DNA of 64,000 nt from Lachnospiraceae bacterium JC7 (lineage in GTDB: Bacteria > Bacillota > Clostridia > Lachnospirales > Lachnospiraceae). Position numbers and translations under genes: made by a program. Below the pieces are notes generated by a model. The model was not told the DNA's origin. It made no database searches and was given only the letters and a program-made list of their open reading frames with translations. The stretch spans positions 19,737 through 83,736 of the forward strand of contig ALYD01000015.1 in the NCBI GenBank assembly GCA_000513555.1. The letters are read 5' to 3'. Shown here one piece after another: positions 1-9,850 of the stretch (positions are counted from its first letter, which is position 1; each line of letters starts with the position of its first letter).

Positions 1-1046
1 GCATTACGATTCAAGGTAATGTGAACCTCATCACAGTTGTTCTGAAGAGTCTTACCTGTAAGCTCGGGGATATTGGTAAGATCCACAAGCATGAGGTGAT
101 TGTCTGTACCTCCGGAAACAAGCTTGAAGCCCTGCTTGATCATAGCGTCAGCAAGAGCCTTACAGTTCTTTACAAGCTGAGTCTGATACTCCTTAAACTC
201 CGGCTTCAGTGCCTCACCGAAGCAGACAGCCTTGGCAGCTACAACGTGCTCAAGCGGGCCGCCCTGACATCCCGGGAAAACAGCCTTGTTGAAATTATAC
301 TTCTTTGCGATCTCCTCGCTGGAAAGGATAAGACCGCCTCTCGGTCCACGTAAAGTCTTATGAGTAGTTGTGGTAACAACATGAGCGTAAGGAAGAGGTG
401 ATGGATGAAGTCCTGCTGCAACAAGACCTGCAATATGTGCCATATCCACCCAAAGGACCGCATCTACCTTGTCAGCGATCTCACGGAATCTCTTGAAGTC
501 GATGATTCTCGGATAAGCCGAAGCACCGGCAATGATCATCTTTGGCTTATGCTCGACTGCAAGAGCCTCCACCTCATCATAATCTATATATCCCTCAGCA
601 TTAACACCGTATGGGACGATATTAAAGAAGCTTCCGGAGAAATTGGCAGGTGAACCATGAGTAAGATGTCCGCCGGCATCAAGTGACATTCCGAGGATGG
701 TGTCTCCCGGCTTACAGATGGCCATGGTAACAGCCATGTTTGCCTGAGCACCGGAATGTGGCTGAACATTGGCATATTCACAGTTAAAGAGCTTCTTGGC
801 ACGCTCTATGGCGATAGTCTCGATATCGTCTACATGAACACATCCGCCGTAATAACGCTTGCCCGGATAACCTTCAGCATACTTGTTGGTAAGTACAGTT
901 CCCATGGTGAGCATAGATACATCGGATAAAATATTCTCTGATGCGATAAGCTCGATGTTGTTCTGCTGACGTTCATACTCTTCGATGACTAACTGTCCGA
1001 TCTCAGGATCTGCCTGAGAGATATAGTTCATCACTTCCTTGATCAT
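1..1046 (-). CDS. glyA: Serine hydroxymethyltransferase (3' end outside window)
   Basis: PLP enzyme that interconverts serine and glycine while charging tetrahydrofolate with a one-carbon unit. The gene enters from the left edge: 348 codons are visible of about 410 usual, so roughly the last 60 residues are missing. Reading the minus strand from the ATG at 1046 gives [18 protein letters not shown], then the family's ELIASEN-type segment ([11 protein letters not shown]). The PLP-lysine motif [14 protein letters not shown] is encoded around 325-370. A GGAGGT ribosome site at 1051-1056 supports the start. It lies 24 bases downstream of recJ on the same strand, so the two are probably co-transcribed. 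Identification is firm. Confidence 0.95.
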   Translation of the reverse strand, partial: MIKEVMNYISQADPEIGQLVIEEYERQQNNIELIASENILSDVSMLTMGTVLTNKYAEGYPGKRYYGGCVHVDDIETIAIERAKKLFNCEYANVQPHSGAQANMAVTMAICKPGDTILGMSLDAGGHLTHGSPANFSGSFFNIVPYGVNAEGYIDYDEVEALAVEHKPKMIIAGASAYPRIIDFKRFREIADKVDAVLWVDMAHIAGLVAAGLHPSPLPYAHVVTTTTHKTLRGPRGGLILSSEEIAKKYNFNKAVFPGCQGGPLEHVVAAKAVCFGEALKPEFKEYQTQLVKNCKALADAMIKQGFKLVSGGTDNHLMLVDLTNIPELTGKTLQNNCDEVHITLNRN

Positions 1047-1070
1047 AGTTACCTCCAATTAAAGCAAAAT

Positions 1071-2822
1071 TTAAGGCTTCAGCTGGTAATCATCGATCAC
1101 TATCTGAAGACTTTGAGTCCCATTATATTCATTAATCTGAGGATAGTAAACAATATCTATTCTGGAAGCGGCTCCCTTTCTTCTTAAAAATTCGTCTCCA
1201 TTGGTAAAAATTAACCCATCCATGAGACATCCTCCCTCGGACAGAAGCTTCATTTTTACCACGTTTCTGTTCTTTCCAAGTACTCTGCACTCAGTAATTC
1301 CGAGGTTTTTCGTTGCAAAGCTGGGTTTTTCATTTCCCTTGCCGAAAGGTTCCAGCTTTTCAAAATCATGAATAAGGTTATGCGAAATATAATCAATCGG
1401 CATAGGCACATCTATCCAGAGCTTATCCACAAGCTGGTCTCCGGTCAGTTCGCATCTTCTATTAAGCTCTGCCCTGAATCTGTCAATGTTCTTCTCCTGC
1501 AGCGTAAACCCTGCCGCCATGGGATGTCCTCCCCACTTTACCAGCAGAGGATCAACCTCCTGAAGATGCTCCGACATGGAATATCCGTCAATGCTTCTGC
1601 CTGACCCCTTTGCAAGACTCTCCCCGTCTTCTTCTCCCTCTGCACGGGTTATAACGAAGGATGGTCTATAGAATCTTTCTCTTAATCTGCCGGCCACTAT
1701 TCCTGCAAGACTTTCGTGAAGCTCCGGAAGATATACCACCAGTACCCTGTCATTGAGAAAATGCTTTTCAACCATTTCTATCGCCTGACTGGTGGCAGAT
1801 ATGGTCATGGTCTTTCTGGAATCGTTAAGCTCCTTCAGCCTGGCAGCCTTCATGATGGCCTCTTCCCTGTCCTCCGTAAGAAAAAGATCCAGTGCGATCT
1901 CAGCACTCCTTAATCTTCCTCCTGCATTGATACAGGGGCCTATGATATATCCGATGTGGTAGGCACTGACATGATCCTGCGTCAACAGATCCTGAAGCTC
2001 CAAAAGTGCTCTTAATCCCTGATTTTTAGTCTGCTTTATCTGCTGAAGGCCGAACTTTACTATGGTCCTGTTCTCATCCTTAAGCTCCATTACGTCGCAG
2101 ATGGTGGCAATTGCGGCAAATTCAAGAAAATCATAGAACTCTTCTTCCGGAATGGTATGATTCTGATACATCATGATGATGATCTTCCAGGCCACGACCG
2201 CACCGCAAATGTCCGGGAACGGATATCTGTTATCCTCTCTTTTCGGATCGACGACAGCATTGGCAGGAGGAAGTATATCCCGTGACTCACATCCGAAATC
2301 CTCGTCCTGATTCTGCCGAACATCATGATGATCGGTCACAAGTACCGTTAGTCCCAGATCTCTGGCATACTTCAGCTCTTCAATAGCCGCTATACCGTTA
2401 TCACAGGTGAGGATGACCTGAACCCCGTCTTCCTTCGCCTTATCTATGATCCCTGAGTTTATACCGTAACCGTCCTTGATACGGTCGGGGAGAACATAAT
2501 CCACGTTGGCACCAAGGCGTCTTAATCCCTTGACCAGAATGTAGGTGGCACAAACACCATCCACATCATAATCTCCCACAACACGTATATGCTTTTTCTC
2601 ACTGATGGCACGATTCAGCTGATTCATACATTTTATGGCATCGGGAAGATAAAGAGGTGAATGGAGATCCTCCTCCAGCGATCCATGCAGGAACTGTTCT
2701 ATCTGTTTTTCGGAGTTTATCTCCCTGTTCCTGAGTATCCTTGCTGTAACCTGATCGATATTATATTTATCGGCGATAGCCTTAAAATCTGCTTTTTTGT
2801 TATATAGAAACCACTTTTTCAT
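1071..2822 (-). CDS. recJ: Single-stranded-DNA-specific exonuclease RecJ
   Basis: 5'-3' ssDNA exonuclease of the DHH phosphoesterase superfamily, acting in recombination and mismatch/base-excision repair. The 583-residue product has the usual RecJ length. The DHH domain is intact: GDYDVDG (about residues 83-89) supplies metal ligands, and TDHHDV (about 163-168) is the signature. A DHHA1 substrate-binding domain with GGHPMAAGF follows near residue 430, then a C-terminal OB-type region. It begins at an ATG just after a divergent promoter region and is followed after 24 bases by glyA, suggesting a recJ-glyA transcript. No missing catalytic residue is seen. Confidence 0.95.
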   Translation of the reverse strand: MKKWFLYNKKADFKAIADKYNIDQVTARILRNREINSEKQIEQFLHGSLEEDLHSPLYLPDAIKCMNQLNRAISEKKHIRVVGDYDVDGVCATYILVKGLRRLGANVDYVLPDRIKDGYGINSGIIDKAKEDGVQVILTCDNGIAAIEELKYARDLGLTVLVTDHHDVRQNQDEDFGCESRDILPPANAVVDPKREDNRYPFPDICGAVVAWKIIIMMYQNHTIPEEEFYDFLEFAAIATICDVMELKDENRTIVKFGLQQIKQTKNQGLRALLELQDLLTQDHVSAYHIGYIIGPCINAGGRLRSAEIALDLFLTEDREEAIMKAARLKELNDSRKTMTISATSQAIEMVEKHFLNDRVLVVYLPELHESLAGIVAGRLRERFYRPSFVITRAEGEEDGESLAKGSGRSIDGYSMSEHLQEVDPLLVKWGGHPMAAGFTLQEKNIDRFRAELNRRCELTGDQLVDKLWIDVPMPIDYISHNLIHDFEKLEPFGKGNEKPSFATKNLGITECRVLGKNRNVVKMKLLSEGGCLMDGLIFTNGDEFLRRKGAASRIDIVYYPQINEYNGTQSLQIVIDDYQLKP

Positions 2823-2860
2823 AGAATAACCTTTGACAAATGATGTATAATACTGTTTCA

Positions 2861-2921
2861 GCGTAAATTACATTTACGCAAACAGACAAAAGTATAACAC
2901 AACATATTTATCTTTTGTCAA
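2861..2921 (-). promoter_or_regulatory. recJ promoter region with a perfect 8-bp dyad
   Basis: On the minus strand TTGACA (2916-2921) is followed 19 bases later by TATACT (2891-2896), which has an upstream TG as in extended -10 promoters. Just downstream, GCGTAAAT at 2861-2868 and ATTTACGC at 2872-2879 form a perfect 8-bp inverted repeat with a 3-base centre. The dyad would sit in the recJ leader and could be an operator or an RNA hairpin. The spacing is longer than ideal, so the promoter call is moderate. Confidence 0.5.
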
Positions 2922-2946
2922 AATGATGCTGGGAGTATTTGATTTA

Positions 2947-3816
2947 ATGACAAAAAACATAAAACGAAACTTTGCACTGGTAGCTATTGTTTCTTTTCTC
3001 TTTGAATTTATATTTCAGGTCGGCGGCAGTGTGCTTATTTCCTACGGTTCTGATATATATAAGAACGAATCCTTTTCCATGATGGTGGCAGCCGGCCTGT
3101 CCCTTCTGGCAGGTTTTCTGCTTCTTGGATTCGAGTCCCACCCTGAAATGAAGCATAAAAAATTCAACCTCCTGACTCTGTTATGGCTCCTTCTCTTCGT
3201 GAACGGACTCCAGTTTCTCATCTCCATTCTTAATGCCCCTCTGCTTGATCTGATCTACGATCAGGGTTATTCCATGCAATCCGCAAGAGATGTGGCAACA
3301 GGAACCGATATATCAGGTTTTTGGTCCATAACCTATGCCGTTATAGGCGCCCCTGTTATTGAAGAATGTTTTTGCAGGGGAATCATTTATGGCAGACTCA
3401 GAAAATACGGTAAGATCTTTGCCATCACCATTACAGCATTTCTTTTCGGACTGCTTCACTGTAATCTCATACAGTTCTTCACCGCAGTCGGAATCGGAAT
3501 CCTTTTTGCATGGATAAGAGAGACCTACGGACTCAGATATTCCATTCTGGTACACTCCTGCAACAACATAATGGCCTTTAATTTTAATGCCTTCGTACCG
3601 GAAAGCACGGTGACCTATATTTTACTCTATGTACTGTTCTACGGAGGTATACTCGTAGCCATAATTTCTCTGATCGTACACTTCAAACGTATGGAGGCTG
3701 CTTTTAAGGCTGAACCGGAGCTCGGAAGAATGTATTATCTGTGGTTCACCACTATACCGGTGATCTTTTTGACTGTTATTTTGATCATACTGACCGCCCT
3801 CAGTATTTTCGACTGA
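2947..3816 (+). CDS. CPBP family intramembrane glutamic-type protease
   Basis: Polytopic membrane protein of the CPBP (Rce1/abortive-infection-like) protease family, in which a Glu-Glu pair and histidines inside the membrane do the cleavage. The motif EECFCRG (EExxxR) lies near residue 140, followed by FGLLHCN carrying the second-motif His. At least seven hydrophobic segments are visible. An upstream in-frame ATG at 2923 exists, but the GGGAG at 2931-2935 sits 11 bases before the ATG at 2947, so the 289-residue form starting MTKNIKRNF is preferred. It stands alone on the plus strand, divergent from recJ. The substrate is unknown; related proteins act in bacteriocin immunity or signal-peptide processing, but nothing here indicates which. 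Confidence 0.85.
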   Translation: MTKNIKRNFALVAIVSFLFEFIFQVGGSVLISYGSDIYKNESFSMMVAAGLSLLAGFLLLGFESHPEMKHKKFNLLTLLWLLLFVNGLQFLISILNAPLLDLIYDQGYSMQSARDVATGTDISGFWSITYAVIGAPVIEECFCRGIIYGRLRKYGKIFAITITAFLFGLLHCNLIQFFTAVGIGILFAWIRETYGLRYSILVHSCNNIMAFNFNAFVPESTVTYILLYVLFYGGILVAIISLIVHFKRMEAAFKAEPELGRMYYLWFTTIPVIFLTVILIILTALSIFD

Positions 3817-3874
3817 TATCCCGTTTTAAGGCCAGGTCTCAGGCTCAGTCTGTACCGGAACCTTTACACTCAAA

Positions 3875-3921
3875 AAAGACCTTTGCCAGGATTATTCTCT
3901 CCCGACAAAGGTCTTTCTTTT
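3875..3921. terminator. Bidirectional terminator between CPBP gene and herA-like gene
   Basis: AAAGACCTTTG (3875-3885) pairs perfectly with CAAAGGTCTTT (3906-3916). The stem is preceded by A residues and followed by TCTTTTATTTTT, so it can terminate both converging transcripts. Confidence 0.85.
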
Positions 3922-3958
3922 ATTTTTATTTAAATCGTCAAGCCCGGCTTATTCCGCA

Positions 3959-5518
3959 TCACTTGTTGAACAGAGTATCCAGTATCCCTCTTCCAAGAGC
4001 GGCGCCAATGTTTCCGCCGACACGTTTTCCGAAGCTTCCGAGGAAGGTCTTACCGATAGCGCCTCCTGCCTCTCTTCCCAGGGTTCCTGCAGTTGAACGG
4101 CCTACTGACTTCACAGCGTTTCTGGTACCTCTTGATGCCTTTTCTTCGGCCTTTGCCTTCTCAAGCGCTTCCTTCTCCGCCAGCTTCGCTGCTTCTATTC
4201 TGGCAGCCTCTGCCGTCGCCTCATCAGTCAGTCTCTTGAAGAACTCATATGCAGAGTCCCTGTCCACAGTCTCATTATATTTACCCGAAAGATCCGATGC
4301 GATCATGGCCGCAAGTCTCGATGTATCATCCACGGATCCCATCTTTGACTGTGGCGGAAGCACACGACAGCGTCTGACCATCTCGGGTTTTCCATCTTCA
4401 TCAAGGAAAGATATGAGGGCTTCTCCCGTACCGAGATTCTGGAGAACCTCTGCTGTGTCAAAGCTCTTATTCACCCTGAAGGATGAAGCTGCAGCCTTTA
4501 TCTTCTTTTCTTCTGCAGGAGTGTAGGCATGAAGAGCATGCTGTACCTTATTTCCGAGCTGAGCCAGTACTCCGTCAGGTACATCACCAGGATTCTGGGT
4601 AATGAAATAAACGCCCACGCCCTTTGAACGTATAAGCTTAACGACCTGTTCTATCTTATCCAGCAGTGCTTTCGGTGCGCCGTTAAACAGAAGATGTGCT
4701 TCATCAAAGAAAAATACCATCTTGGGCTTATCAAGATCTCCCACTTCAGGCATCTGCTCAAACAGCTCGGAAAGCATATAGAGCATAAATGTGGAATAGA
4801 TCAGCGGATTCTGTATGGTGGTCTCTGCATCAAGAATATTGATCATGCCCTTTCCGGCATTATCTGCCCTGAAGAAATCATGTATATCTATTGCAGGCTC
4901 ACCGAAGAAACGGTCACCGCCGGCTGTTTCAAGTGCCACAACAGAACGAAGTATGGCATTGAGGGAGGCCGTAGTCATGTTTCCGTATTCCGCACTGTAC
5001 TGCTTGTTGTTCTGAGCCACATACTGCACCATGGCACGCAGATCCTTGGTATCGAGAAGCAGCTGTCCCTCTTCATCAGCGATCCTGAAAATGATAGTAA
5101 GTATGTTGGCCTGAAGATCCGTAAGTCCCAGTACACGGGAAAGAAGTGTCGGTCCGAATTCACTTACTGTGGTTCTTAAGGGCATCCCCTTTTTCCCGTC
5201 TATATCCCAGAACTGTGTGGGGAAAGGACGGTATGTAAATCCTGCCTCCGATAGTCCGAAGCTTTCGATACGCTTTTTCATATCTTCGCTGTCGACTCCG
5301 GGGCTGATCATGCCAGCAAGGTCTCCCTTAACATCCGAAAGAAATACAGGCACTCCCATGTCACTGAATGACTCTGCAAGCACCTTTAATGTAATAGTCT
5401 TACCGGTTCCGGTAGCACCCGCGATGAGACCGTGTCTGTTGGCCATATGCGGCAATATGCAGACCTTCTCATCCGTATCCATATCCAGACCGGCCCAAAT
5501 CTTAGCTTCAAATAACAT
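3959..5518 (-). CDS. HerA-type/DUF853 P-loop ATPase
   Basis: Cytoplasmic P-loop ATPase of the HerA/FtsK-like superfamily, subgroup DUF853 (YjgR-like). Walker A GATGTGKT is at residues 34-41, and Walker B with FFFDEAH lies near residue 268. The central region is the compact DUF853 domain. The last 80 residues are Ala/Glu/Lys-rich (probable coiled coil) and end in a Gly-rich tail with repeated GG/GR segments. HerA proteins proper pair with NurA nuclease; no nurA is adjacent, and DUF853 proteins are usually found singly, so a DNA-end-processing role is inference. It is monocistronic, with a convergent terminator at the 3' end and a GGAGGG ribosome site before the ATG. Confidence 0.85.
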   Translation of the reverse strand: MLFEAKIWAGLDMDTDEKVCILPHMANRHGLIAGATGTGKTITLKVLAESFSDMGVPVFLSDVKGDLAGMISPGVDSEDMKKRIESFGLSEAGFTYRPFPTQFWDIDGKKGMPLRTTVSEFGPTLLSRVLGLTDLQANILTIIFRIADEEGQLLLDTKDLRAMVQYVAQNNKQYSAEYGNMTTASLNAILRSVVALETAGGDRFFGEPAIDIHDFFRADNAGKGMINILDAETTIQNPLIYSTFMLYMLSELFEQMPEVGDLDKPKMVFFFDEAHLLFNGAPKALLDKIEQVVKLIRSKGVGVYFITQNPGDVPDGVLAQLGNKVQHALHAYTPAEEKKIKAAASSFRVNKSFDTAEVLQNLGTGEALISFLDEDGKPEMVRRCRVLPPQSKMGSVDDTSRLAAMIASDLSGKYNETVDRDSAYEFFKRLTDEATAEAARIEAAKLAEKEALEKAKAEEKASRGTRNAVKSVGRSTAGTLGREAGGAIGKTFLGSFGKRVGGNIGAALGRGILDTLFNK

Positions 5519-5605
5519 TGTCAGCTCCCTCCGCTTACTCTATAACTCAATATACAGTTATTTTAAATTAAATTATCTGAAAATAACACTGTTTTAAATA
5601 AAAAT

Positions 5606-5648
5606 AGCCCCGATGCTGTCCTTTATTCGGAAACAGCATCGGAGCCAT
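5606..5648 (-). terminator. pflA terminator
   Basis: CCGATGCTGT (5611-5620) pairs with ACAGCATCGG (5634-5643). Read on the minus strand the stem is followed by GGCTATTTTTATTTA, giving a U-rich tail downstream of pflA. Confidence 0.8.
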
Positions 5649-5738
5649 TATATTGAATTTAATATATTGCGTTCCTCACCGGACTATGATCCGGCATCAA
5701 AACACTCTTACTCTATAAAACCGGACCTGAGATACTTC

Positions 5739-6476
5739 TTATCTTATGCCCAGGAGTTCTTCCGCATGCTTCACAGCCTCCTGAGAAGGAGCATTGACAT
5801 CCGAAAGTGTATATCTGATACCCAGCTTCTCATATTTGAAAGCACCGAGACTGTGATACGGAAGTATCTCTACCTTCTTAACGGTCTTTAATGTGTCTAT
5901 GAACTTCTTTGTTTCTATAAGCTCTTCATCGGAATCTGTGAGTCCTGGAACCAGAACGTGACGTATCCACATATCAACGCCCTGTTCGCTTAAATATGAA
6001 CAGCAGTCAAGAATGTTCTTGTTTGTCTGACCGGTAAGCTTTTTGTGCTTCTCATCATCGATCTCCTTGATATCGAAAAGAACCGTGTCCGTCACCTTGA
6101 TGAGACGGTTGAACTTACTGAAGAACGGCTCTTCTCTTGTGAAGGGCTGGGCAGAAGTATCAAGACATGTGCTTATCCCCATTGCCTTTGCCTTTTCAAA
6201 AAGGTCGATGACAAAATCTATCTGAATGAGGGGGTCTCCGCCGCTCACTGTGATTCCGCCGTCTTCTCCCCAGTATTCGCGATATCTTACAGCGTTCTCG
6301 AGTATCTCATCCGCTGTACGCATATCTTCGCTGTGAAAATCCCATGTATCCGGATTATGGCAGTAACGACAGCGCATATTGCAGCCCTTCAGGAATACGA
6401 TATATCTTACTCCCGGTCCGTCAACAGATCCGAATGTTTCAATGCTGTGAATTGCACCTTTGATTGCATCAGCCAT
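5739..6476 (-). CDS. pflA: Pyruvate formate-lyase activating enzyme
   Basis: Radical SAM enzyme that abstracts a hydrogen from the active-site glycine of PflB to make the glycyl radical. The 245-residue product has the expected length. The cluster motif CNMRCRYC puts the three ligands at C32, C36 and C39 (CX3CX2C). TVSGGDPL is the SAM-binding GGE-type segment. It lies downstream of pflB on the same strand, separated by about 200 bases that contain two hairpins, the usual pflB-pflA order. The SD is AGGAGG before the ATG at 6476. Oxygen-sensitive, so it points to an anaerobic lifestyle. Confidence 0.96.
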   Translation of the reverse strand: MADAIKGAIHSIETFGSVDGPGVRYIVFLKGCNMRCRYCHNPDTWDFHSEDMRTADEILENAVRYREYWGEDGGITVSGGDPLIQIDFVIDLFEKAKAMGISTCLDTSAQPFTREEPFFSKFNRLIKVTDTVLFDIKEIDDEKHKKLTGQTNKNILDCCSYLSEQGVDMWIRHVLVPGLTDSDEELIETKKFIDTLKTVKKVEILPYHSLGAFKYEKLGIRYTLSDVNAPSQEAVKHAEELLGIR

Positions 6477-6500
6477 AATTATTTCCTCCTGAAATATTAT

Positions 6501-6519
6501 CCCGTTTCATCGAAACGGG
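6501..6519 (-). promoter_or_regulatory. Hairpin just upstream of the pflA ribosome site
   Basis: CCCGTTTC (6501-6508) and GAAACGGG (6512-6519) make a perfect 8-bp stem with a 3-base loop. It ends 12 bases before the GGAGGA of pflA. Without a U-run it is unlikely to terminate; an mRNA-processing or stability role is possible. Confidence 0.5.
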
Positions 6520-6562
6520 CCTGCCGGAACGCTGTTTGATAAGCTTCCCGCATAAAGTCAAT

Positions 6563-6598
6563 ATAAGCCGTCACTCTCATAAGAAAGCGGCGGCTTAT
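6563..6598 (-). terminator. Intercistronic hairpin after pflB
   Basis: ATAAGCCG (6563-6570) pairs with CGGCTTAT (6591-6598) across a 20-base loop. It follows pflB on the minus strand. The tail is only mildly U-rich, so it may be a weak terminator that lowers pflA relative to pflB. Confidence 0.45.
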
Positions 6599-6681
6599 TA
6601 TCATGGAACAGAAAATGATACAAAAGATTTAGTCACGCACAGGAAAGAATATGTATCATTTAAACCTGAACTTGTTTTAAA

Positions 6682-8928
6682 TCAGAGTGCCTTGTGCTCA
6701 GTTCTTGAAATTACATCAAGCTGCTGCTCTCTTGTAAGATCGATGAACTTAACTGCATATCCTGATACACGGATCGTGAAGTTAGCGTACTCAGGCTTCT
6801 CAGGGTGCTCCATAGCATCCTTAAGCTTCTCAACACCGAAAACGTTAACGTTAACGTGGTGAGCGCCCTTTGAGAAGTAACCATCCATAACTCTTACAAG
6901 AGTTGTAGACTGCTCATCCTCTGTATGTCCGAGAGCTGCAGGGTTGATGGTCTGAGTATTTGAAATACCGTCAAGTGCATACTCGTAAGGAAGCTTGGCA
7001 ACTGAGTTAAGAGATGCAAGAAGACCTGATGTCTCAGCACCATAGCTTGGGTTTGCTCCAGGTGAAAGAGGAGCGCCGGCCTTACGTCCGTCAGGCATAG
7101 CACCTGTAGCCTTACCGTATACTACGTTTGATGTAATTGTAAGGATAGATGTTGTAGGCTCAGAATCTCTGTATGTGTGATGCTTCTTGATCTTGTTAAG
7201 GAATGTCTTAAGAAGGTCAACAGCGATCTCATCAGCACGGTCATCATCATTACCATACTTAGGGAAGTCACCCTCAACCTCGTAATCAACTACGAGACCG
7301 TCTTCATCACGGACAGTCTTTACCTTCGCATACTTGATAGCAGAAAGTGAATCAACTACGTGTGAGAAACCGGCGATACCTGTAGCAAATGTACGACGTA
7401 CATCGGTATCGATAAGAGCCATCTCAGCTGCCTCGTAGAAGTACTTGTCGTGCATGTACTGGATAAGATTAAGAACGTTTACATAAACGCCTGCAAGCCA
7501 GTCCATCATCTGATCGTACTTGTGGCAAACCTCATCATAGTCAAGATACTCTGATGTGATAGGCTTGAACTCAGGTCCGATCTGCTCCTTTAACTTCTCA
7601 TCAACACCGCCGTTGATAGCGTAAAGAAGACACTTTGCAAGGTTTGCACGGGCACCGAAGAACTGCATCTCCTTACCTGTCTGTGTTGCGGATACGCAGC
7701 AGCAGATTGAGTAATCATCGCCCCATACAGGTCTCATAACGTCATCGTTCTCATACTGGATAGATGAAGTTGTTACAGAGATCTTTGCAGCATACTTCTT
7801 GAAGTTCTCAGGAAGTCTCTTTGTATAAAGAACTGTAAGGTTTGGCTCCGGAGCAGGTCCCATGTTCTCAAGAGTGTGGAGGAAACGATAGTCGTTCTTT
7901 GTAACCATTGAACGTCCGTCCTGACCCATACCTGCTACCTCAAGTGTAGCCCATACAGGGTCGCCTGAGAAGAGCTGGTTATATGAAGGAATTCTTGCAA
8001 ACTTAACCATACGAAGCTTCATTACGAAGTGGTCGATAAGCTCCTGAGCCTCAGCCTCTGTAAGAGTTCCCTCAGCGATATCTCTGTTGATATAGATATC
8101 GAGGAATGTAGAAACACGACCTACTGACATCGCAGCACCGTTCTGTGTCTTGATAGCAGCAAGGTATCCGAAGTAGAGCCACTGAACAGCCTCTCTTGCA
8201 TTCTTTGCAGGAGCTGAAATATCGAAACCGTAAGATGCAGCCATCTCCTTCATCTGACGGAGAGCTCTCATCTGATCAGCGATCTCTTCTCTCTTACGTA
8301 CGATATCATCTGTCATTGTTCCGTCGCCGCAGTTATCGAAATCCTTCTTCTTCTCCTCGATAAGGAAATCGATACCGTAAAGAGCGATTCTTCTGTAATC
8401 GCCTACGATACGTCCACGGCCATATGTATCAGGAAGACCTGTAAGAATGTGAGCGTGACGAACCTTCTTCATCTCCGGTGTGTAAGCATCAAATACACCC
8501 TGGTTGTGTGTCTTGTGATACTCGGTGAAAATCTTGTGAAGAAGTGGATCAGGTGTGTAGCCGTATGTTGTACAAGCCTGCTCTGCCATCTTGATTCCGC
8601 CGTAAGGCATGAATGCTCTCTTAAGAGGCTTATCAGTCTGAAGACCAACAACCTTTTCCTTGTCCTTTGAATCGGCTGTGATATAAGCTGCGTCGTAAGC
8701 TGTGATACCGGAAACGATCTTTGTCTCCATATCAAGAACTCCGCCCTTGGCTCTCTCTTCTTTCTGTAATCCCTGAACCTCATCCCAGAGCTCCTTGGTA
8801 GCATCTGTAGGTCCCTGCAGGAAGCTGGCATCACCGTCGTATGGTGTGTAGTTATTCTGGATGAATGAACGTACATTTACGTCGCTTGTCCAATGTCCGG
8901 CATTAAAGCCTCTCCATTCCTCTCTCAT
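6682..8928 (-). CDS. pflB: Formate acetyltransferase (pyruvate formate-lyase)
   Basis: Glycyl-radical enzyme converting pyruvate and CoA to acetyl-CoA and formate, the central anaerobic fermentation step. The product has 748 residues, close to the usual 740-760. The catalytic cysteines lie in [12 protein letters not shown] (C409-C411, the last two matching the canonical Cys-Cys pair). The glycyl-radical loop IRVSGYAV places the radical at G723, 25 residues from the C-terminus. [18 protein letters not shown] is the conserved segment before the radical domain. The gene has its own strong promoter and stands divergent from an Rrf2 regulator, with pflA downstream. Confidence 0.97.
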   Translation of the reverse strand: MREEWRGFNAGHWTSDVNVRSFIQNNYTPYDGDASFLQGPTDATKELWDEVQGLQKEERAKGGVLDMETKIVSGITAYDAAYITADSKDKEKVVGLQTDKPLKRAFMPYGGIKMAEQACTTYGYTPDPLLHKIFTEYHKTHNQGVFDAYTPEMKKVRHAHILTGLPDTYGRGRIVGDYRRIALYGIDFLIEEKKKDFDNCGDGTMTDDIVRKREEIADQMRALRQMKEMAASYGFDISAPAKNAREAVQWLYFGYLAAIKTQNGAAMSVGRVSTFLDIYINRDIAEGTLTEAEAQELIDHFVMKLRMVKFARIPSYNQLFSGDPVWATLEVAGMGQDGRSMVTKNDYRFLHTLENMGPAPEPNLTVLYTKRLPENFKKYAAKISVTTSSIQYENDDVMRPVWGDDYSICCCVSATQTGKEMQFFGARANLAKCLLYAINGGVDEKLKEQIGPEFKPITSEYLDYDEVCHKYDQMMDWLAGVYVNVLNLIQYMHDKYFYEAAEMALIDTDVRRTFATGIAGFSHVVDSLSAIKYAKVKTVRDEDGLVVDYEVEGDFPKYGNDDDRADEIAVDLLKTFLNKIKKHHTYRDSEPTTSILTITSNVVYGKATGAMPDGRKAGAPLSPGANPSYGAETSGLLASLNSVAKLPYEYALDGISNTQTINPAALGHTEDEQSTTLVRVMDGYFSKGAHHVNVNVFGVEKLKDAMEHPEKPEYANFTIRVSGYAVKFIDLTREQQLDVISRTEHKAL

Positions 8929-9052
8929 GTCTTTTCCTCCAATATAAACATTGTCTTATCCATAAAGTATCAGTCAGCTGTGCCTCTGCGGTCCCACCGC
9001 AACAGGTCTTCCTTTCTGATACTCTGATAATAAACTTACGCCTCACTTTTGT

Positions 9053-9137
9053 ATGTTGCACACGCAACATATTCTTGTTGAGTGTATACAATCTGTGAAA
9101 GCATTGGAAGTATATTACCTTGACAATAATCTGTCAA
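9053..9137 (-). promoter_or_regulatory. pflB promoter with two inverted repeats
   Basis: On the minus strand TTGACA (9132-9137) and TATACT (9109-9114) are separated by exactly 17 bases, a near-consensus promoter. The -35 hexamer is also half of a dyad: TTGACA at 9120-9125, six bases, TGTCAA at 9132-9137. A second perfect repeat, TATGTTGC (9052-9059) and GCAACATA (9064-9071) around a 4-base centre, lies downstream of the start site. Both are candidate operators; the 7-N4-7 layout of the second resembles Rex sites in form, though not in sequence. The rest of 8929-9296 is AT-rich with no gene. Confidence 0.7.
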
Positions 9138-9229
9138 TACACAGAAAAGCTTAAAAATCGATGTTTCTACATAAAAACAACATAATTTATTACTTTTGTT
9201 TTAACTGGAAAACATGACCTGCTATATCA

Positions 9230-9258
9230 TTGAACAAACTCTAGCATTATGGTAGGAT
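9230..9258 (+). promoter_or_regulatory. Promoter of the Rrf2 regulator
   Basis: TTGAAC (9230-9235), 17-base spacer, TAGGAT (9253-9258), about 39 bases before the start codon. It fires divergently from the pflB promoter. Confidence 0.6.
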
Positions 9259-9296
9259 TAATTATAACTTTACGCTTTTTTGGAGGTTGTTTTTTT

Positions 9297-9707
9297 ATGA
9301 TGATTTCAACAAAGGGGCGCTATGCACTTGCGACCCTTATAGATATAGCACAGCATTCTGACGGTGAGGATCCTGTGTGTATTAAAGAGATTTCCGAAAG
9401 ACTGGGAATTTCACTTAAATATCTGGAACAGATCATTTCTCTTATGGTAAAGGGCGGTTTTTTAAAATCCATCCGCGGCGCCAAGGGCGGTTATCTTTTC
9501 ACCCGTCCTACTACGGAAATTAAAGTCGGAGATATCCTTAATGCCGCAGAAGGCAGCCTCGCCCCTGTTGAATGTGTAAGCGGTGCTTCAGTATGTCAGA
9601 AATCCGCAAGCTGCCCTTCCTTCTCCTTGTATAAGGAAATAGATAATGCGATCTACAACGTGGTAAACAAATATACTTTGTATGACCTCGCCAACGAAAA
9701 GATCTGA
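9297..9707 (+). CDS. Rrf2 family regulator with cysteine cluster
   Basis: Dimeric winged-helix repressor of the Rrf2 family (IscR, NsrR, CymR relatives), 136 residues. The N-terminus MMISTKGRYALATLIDIA and the recognition-helix region ERLGISLKYLEQIISLM are typical. Three cysteines at C93, C100 and C106 (CX6CX5C) match the place where IscR/NsrR bind an Fe-S cluster, so sensing of iron-sulfur status, oxygen or NO is plausible by inference. The start is set by GGAGG at 9282-9286. ATGs at 9297 and 9300 are both possible. It is divergent from pflB, whose promoter carries dyads, making pfl a likely target; no isc/suf genes are adjacent. Confidence 0.9.
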   Translation: MMISTKGRYALATLIDIAQHSDGEDPVCIKEISERLGISLKYLEQIISLMVKGGFLKSIRGAKGGYLFTRPTTEIKVGDILNAAEGSLAPVECVSGASVCQKSASCPSFSLYKEIDNAIYNVVNKYTLYDLANEKI

Positions 9708-9783
9708 GTTCTGCCCTGATACCTGATATTTTTACCGTGTCAGAAGGGATTTTTGAAAAAATCAAAAAATTTCAAAAATATTG

Positions 9784-9812
9784 TTGACATTCGATTTCGT
9801 ATTCGCTAATAT
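9784..9812 (+). promoter_or_regulatory. tRNA-Arg promoter
   Basis: TTGACA (9784-9789), 17 bases, TAATAT (9807-9812), placed about 38 bases before the tRNA. Confidence 0.75.
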
Positions 9813-9850
9813 AACTGAGTCGCTTGAAGAGAGCGGCAAAACAAACAGAT

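Noticed and set aside
3741..4526. 261-codon plus-strand open frame
   Set aside because: Entirely antisense to the HerA-like ATPase gene and overlapping the end of the CPBP gene; composition is Ser/Pro/Ala-rich as expected of a shadow frame, with no ribosome site.
9052..9071. Rex operator upstream of pflB
   Set aside because: The dyad has the right spacing, but its arms (ATGTTGC) differ from the TTGTTAA-type Rex half-site, so only a generic candidate operator is reported.
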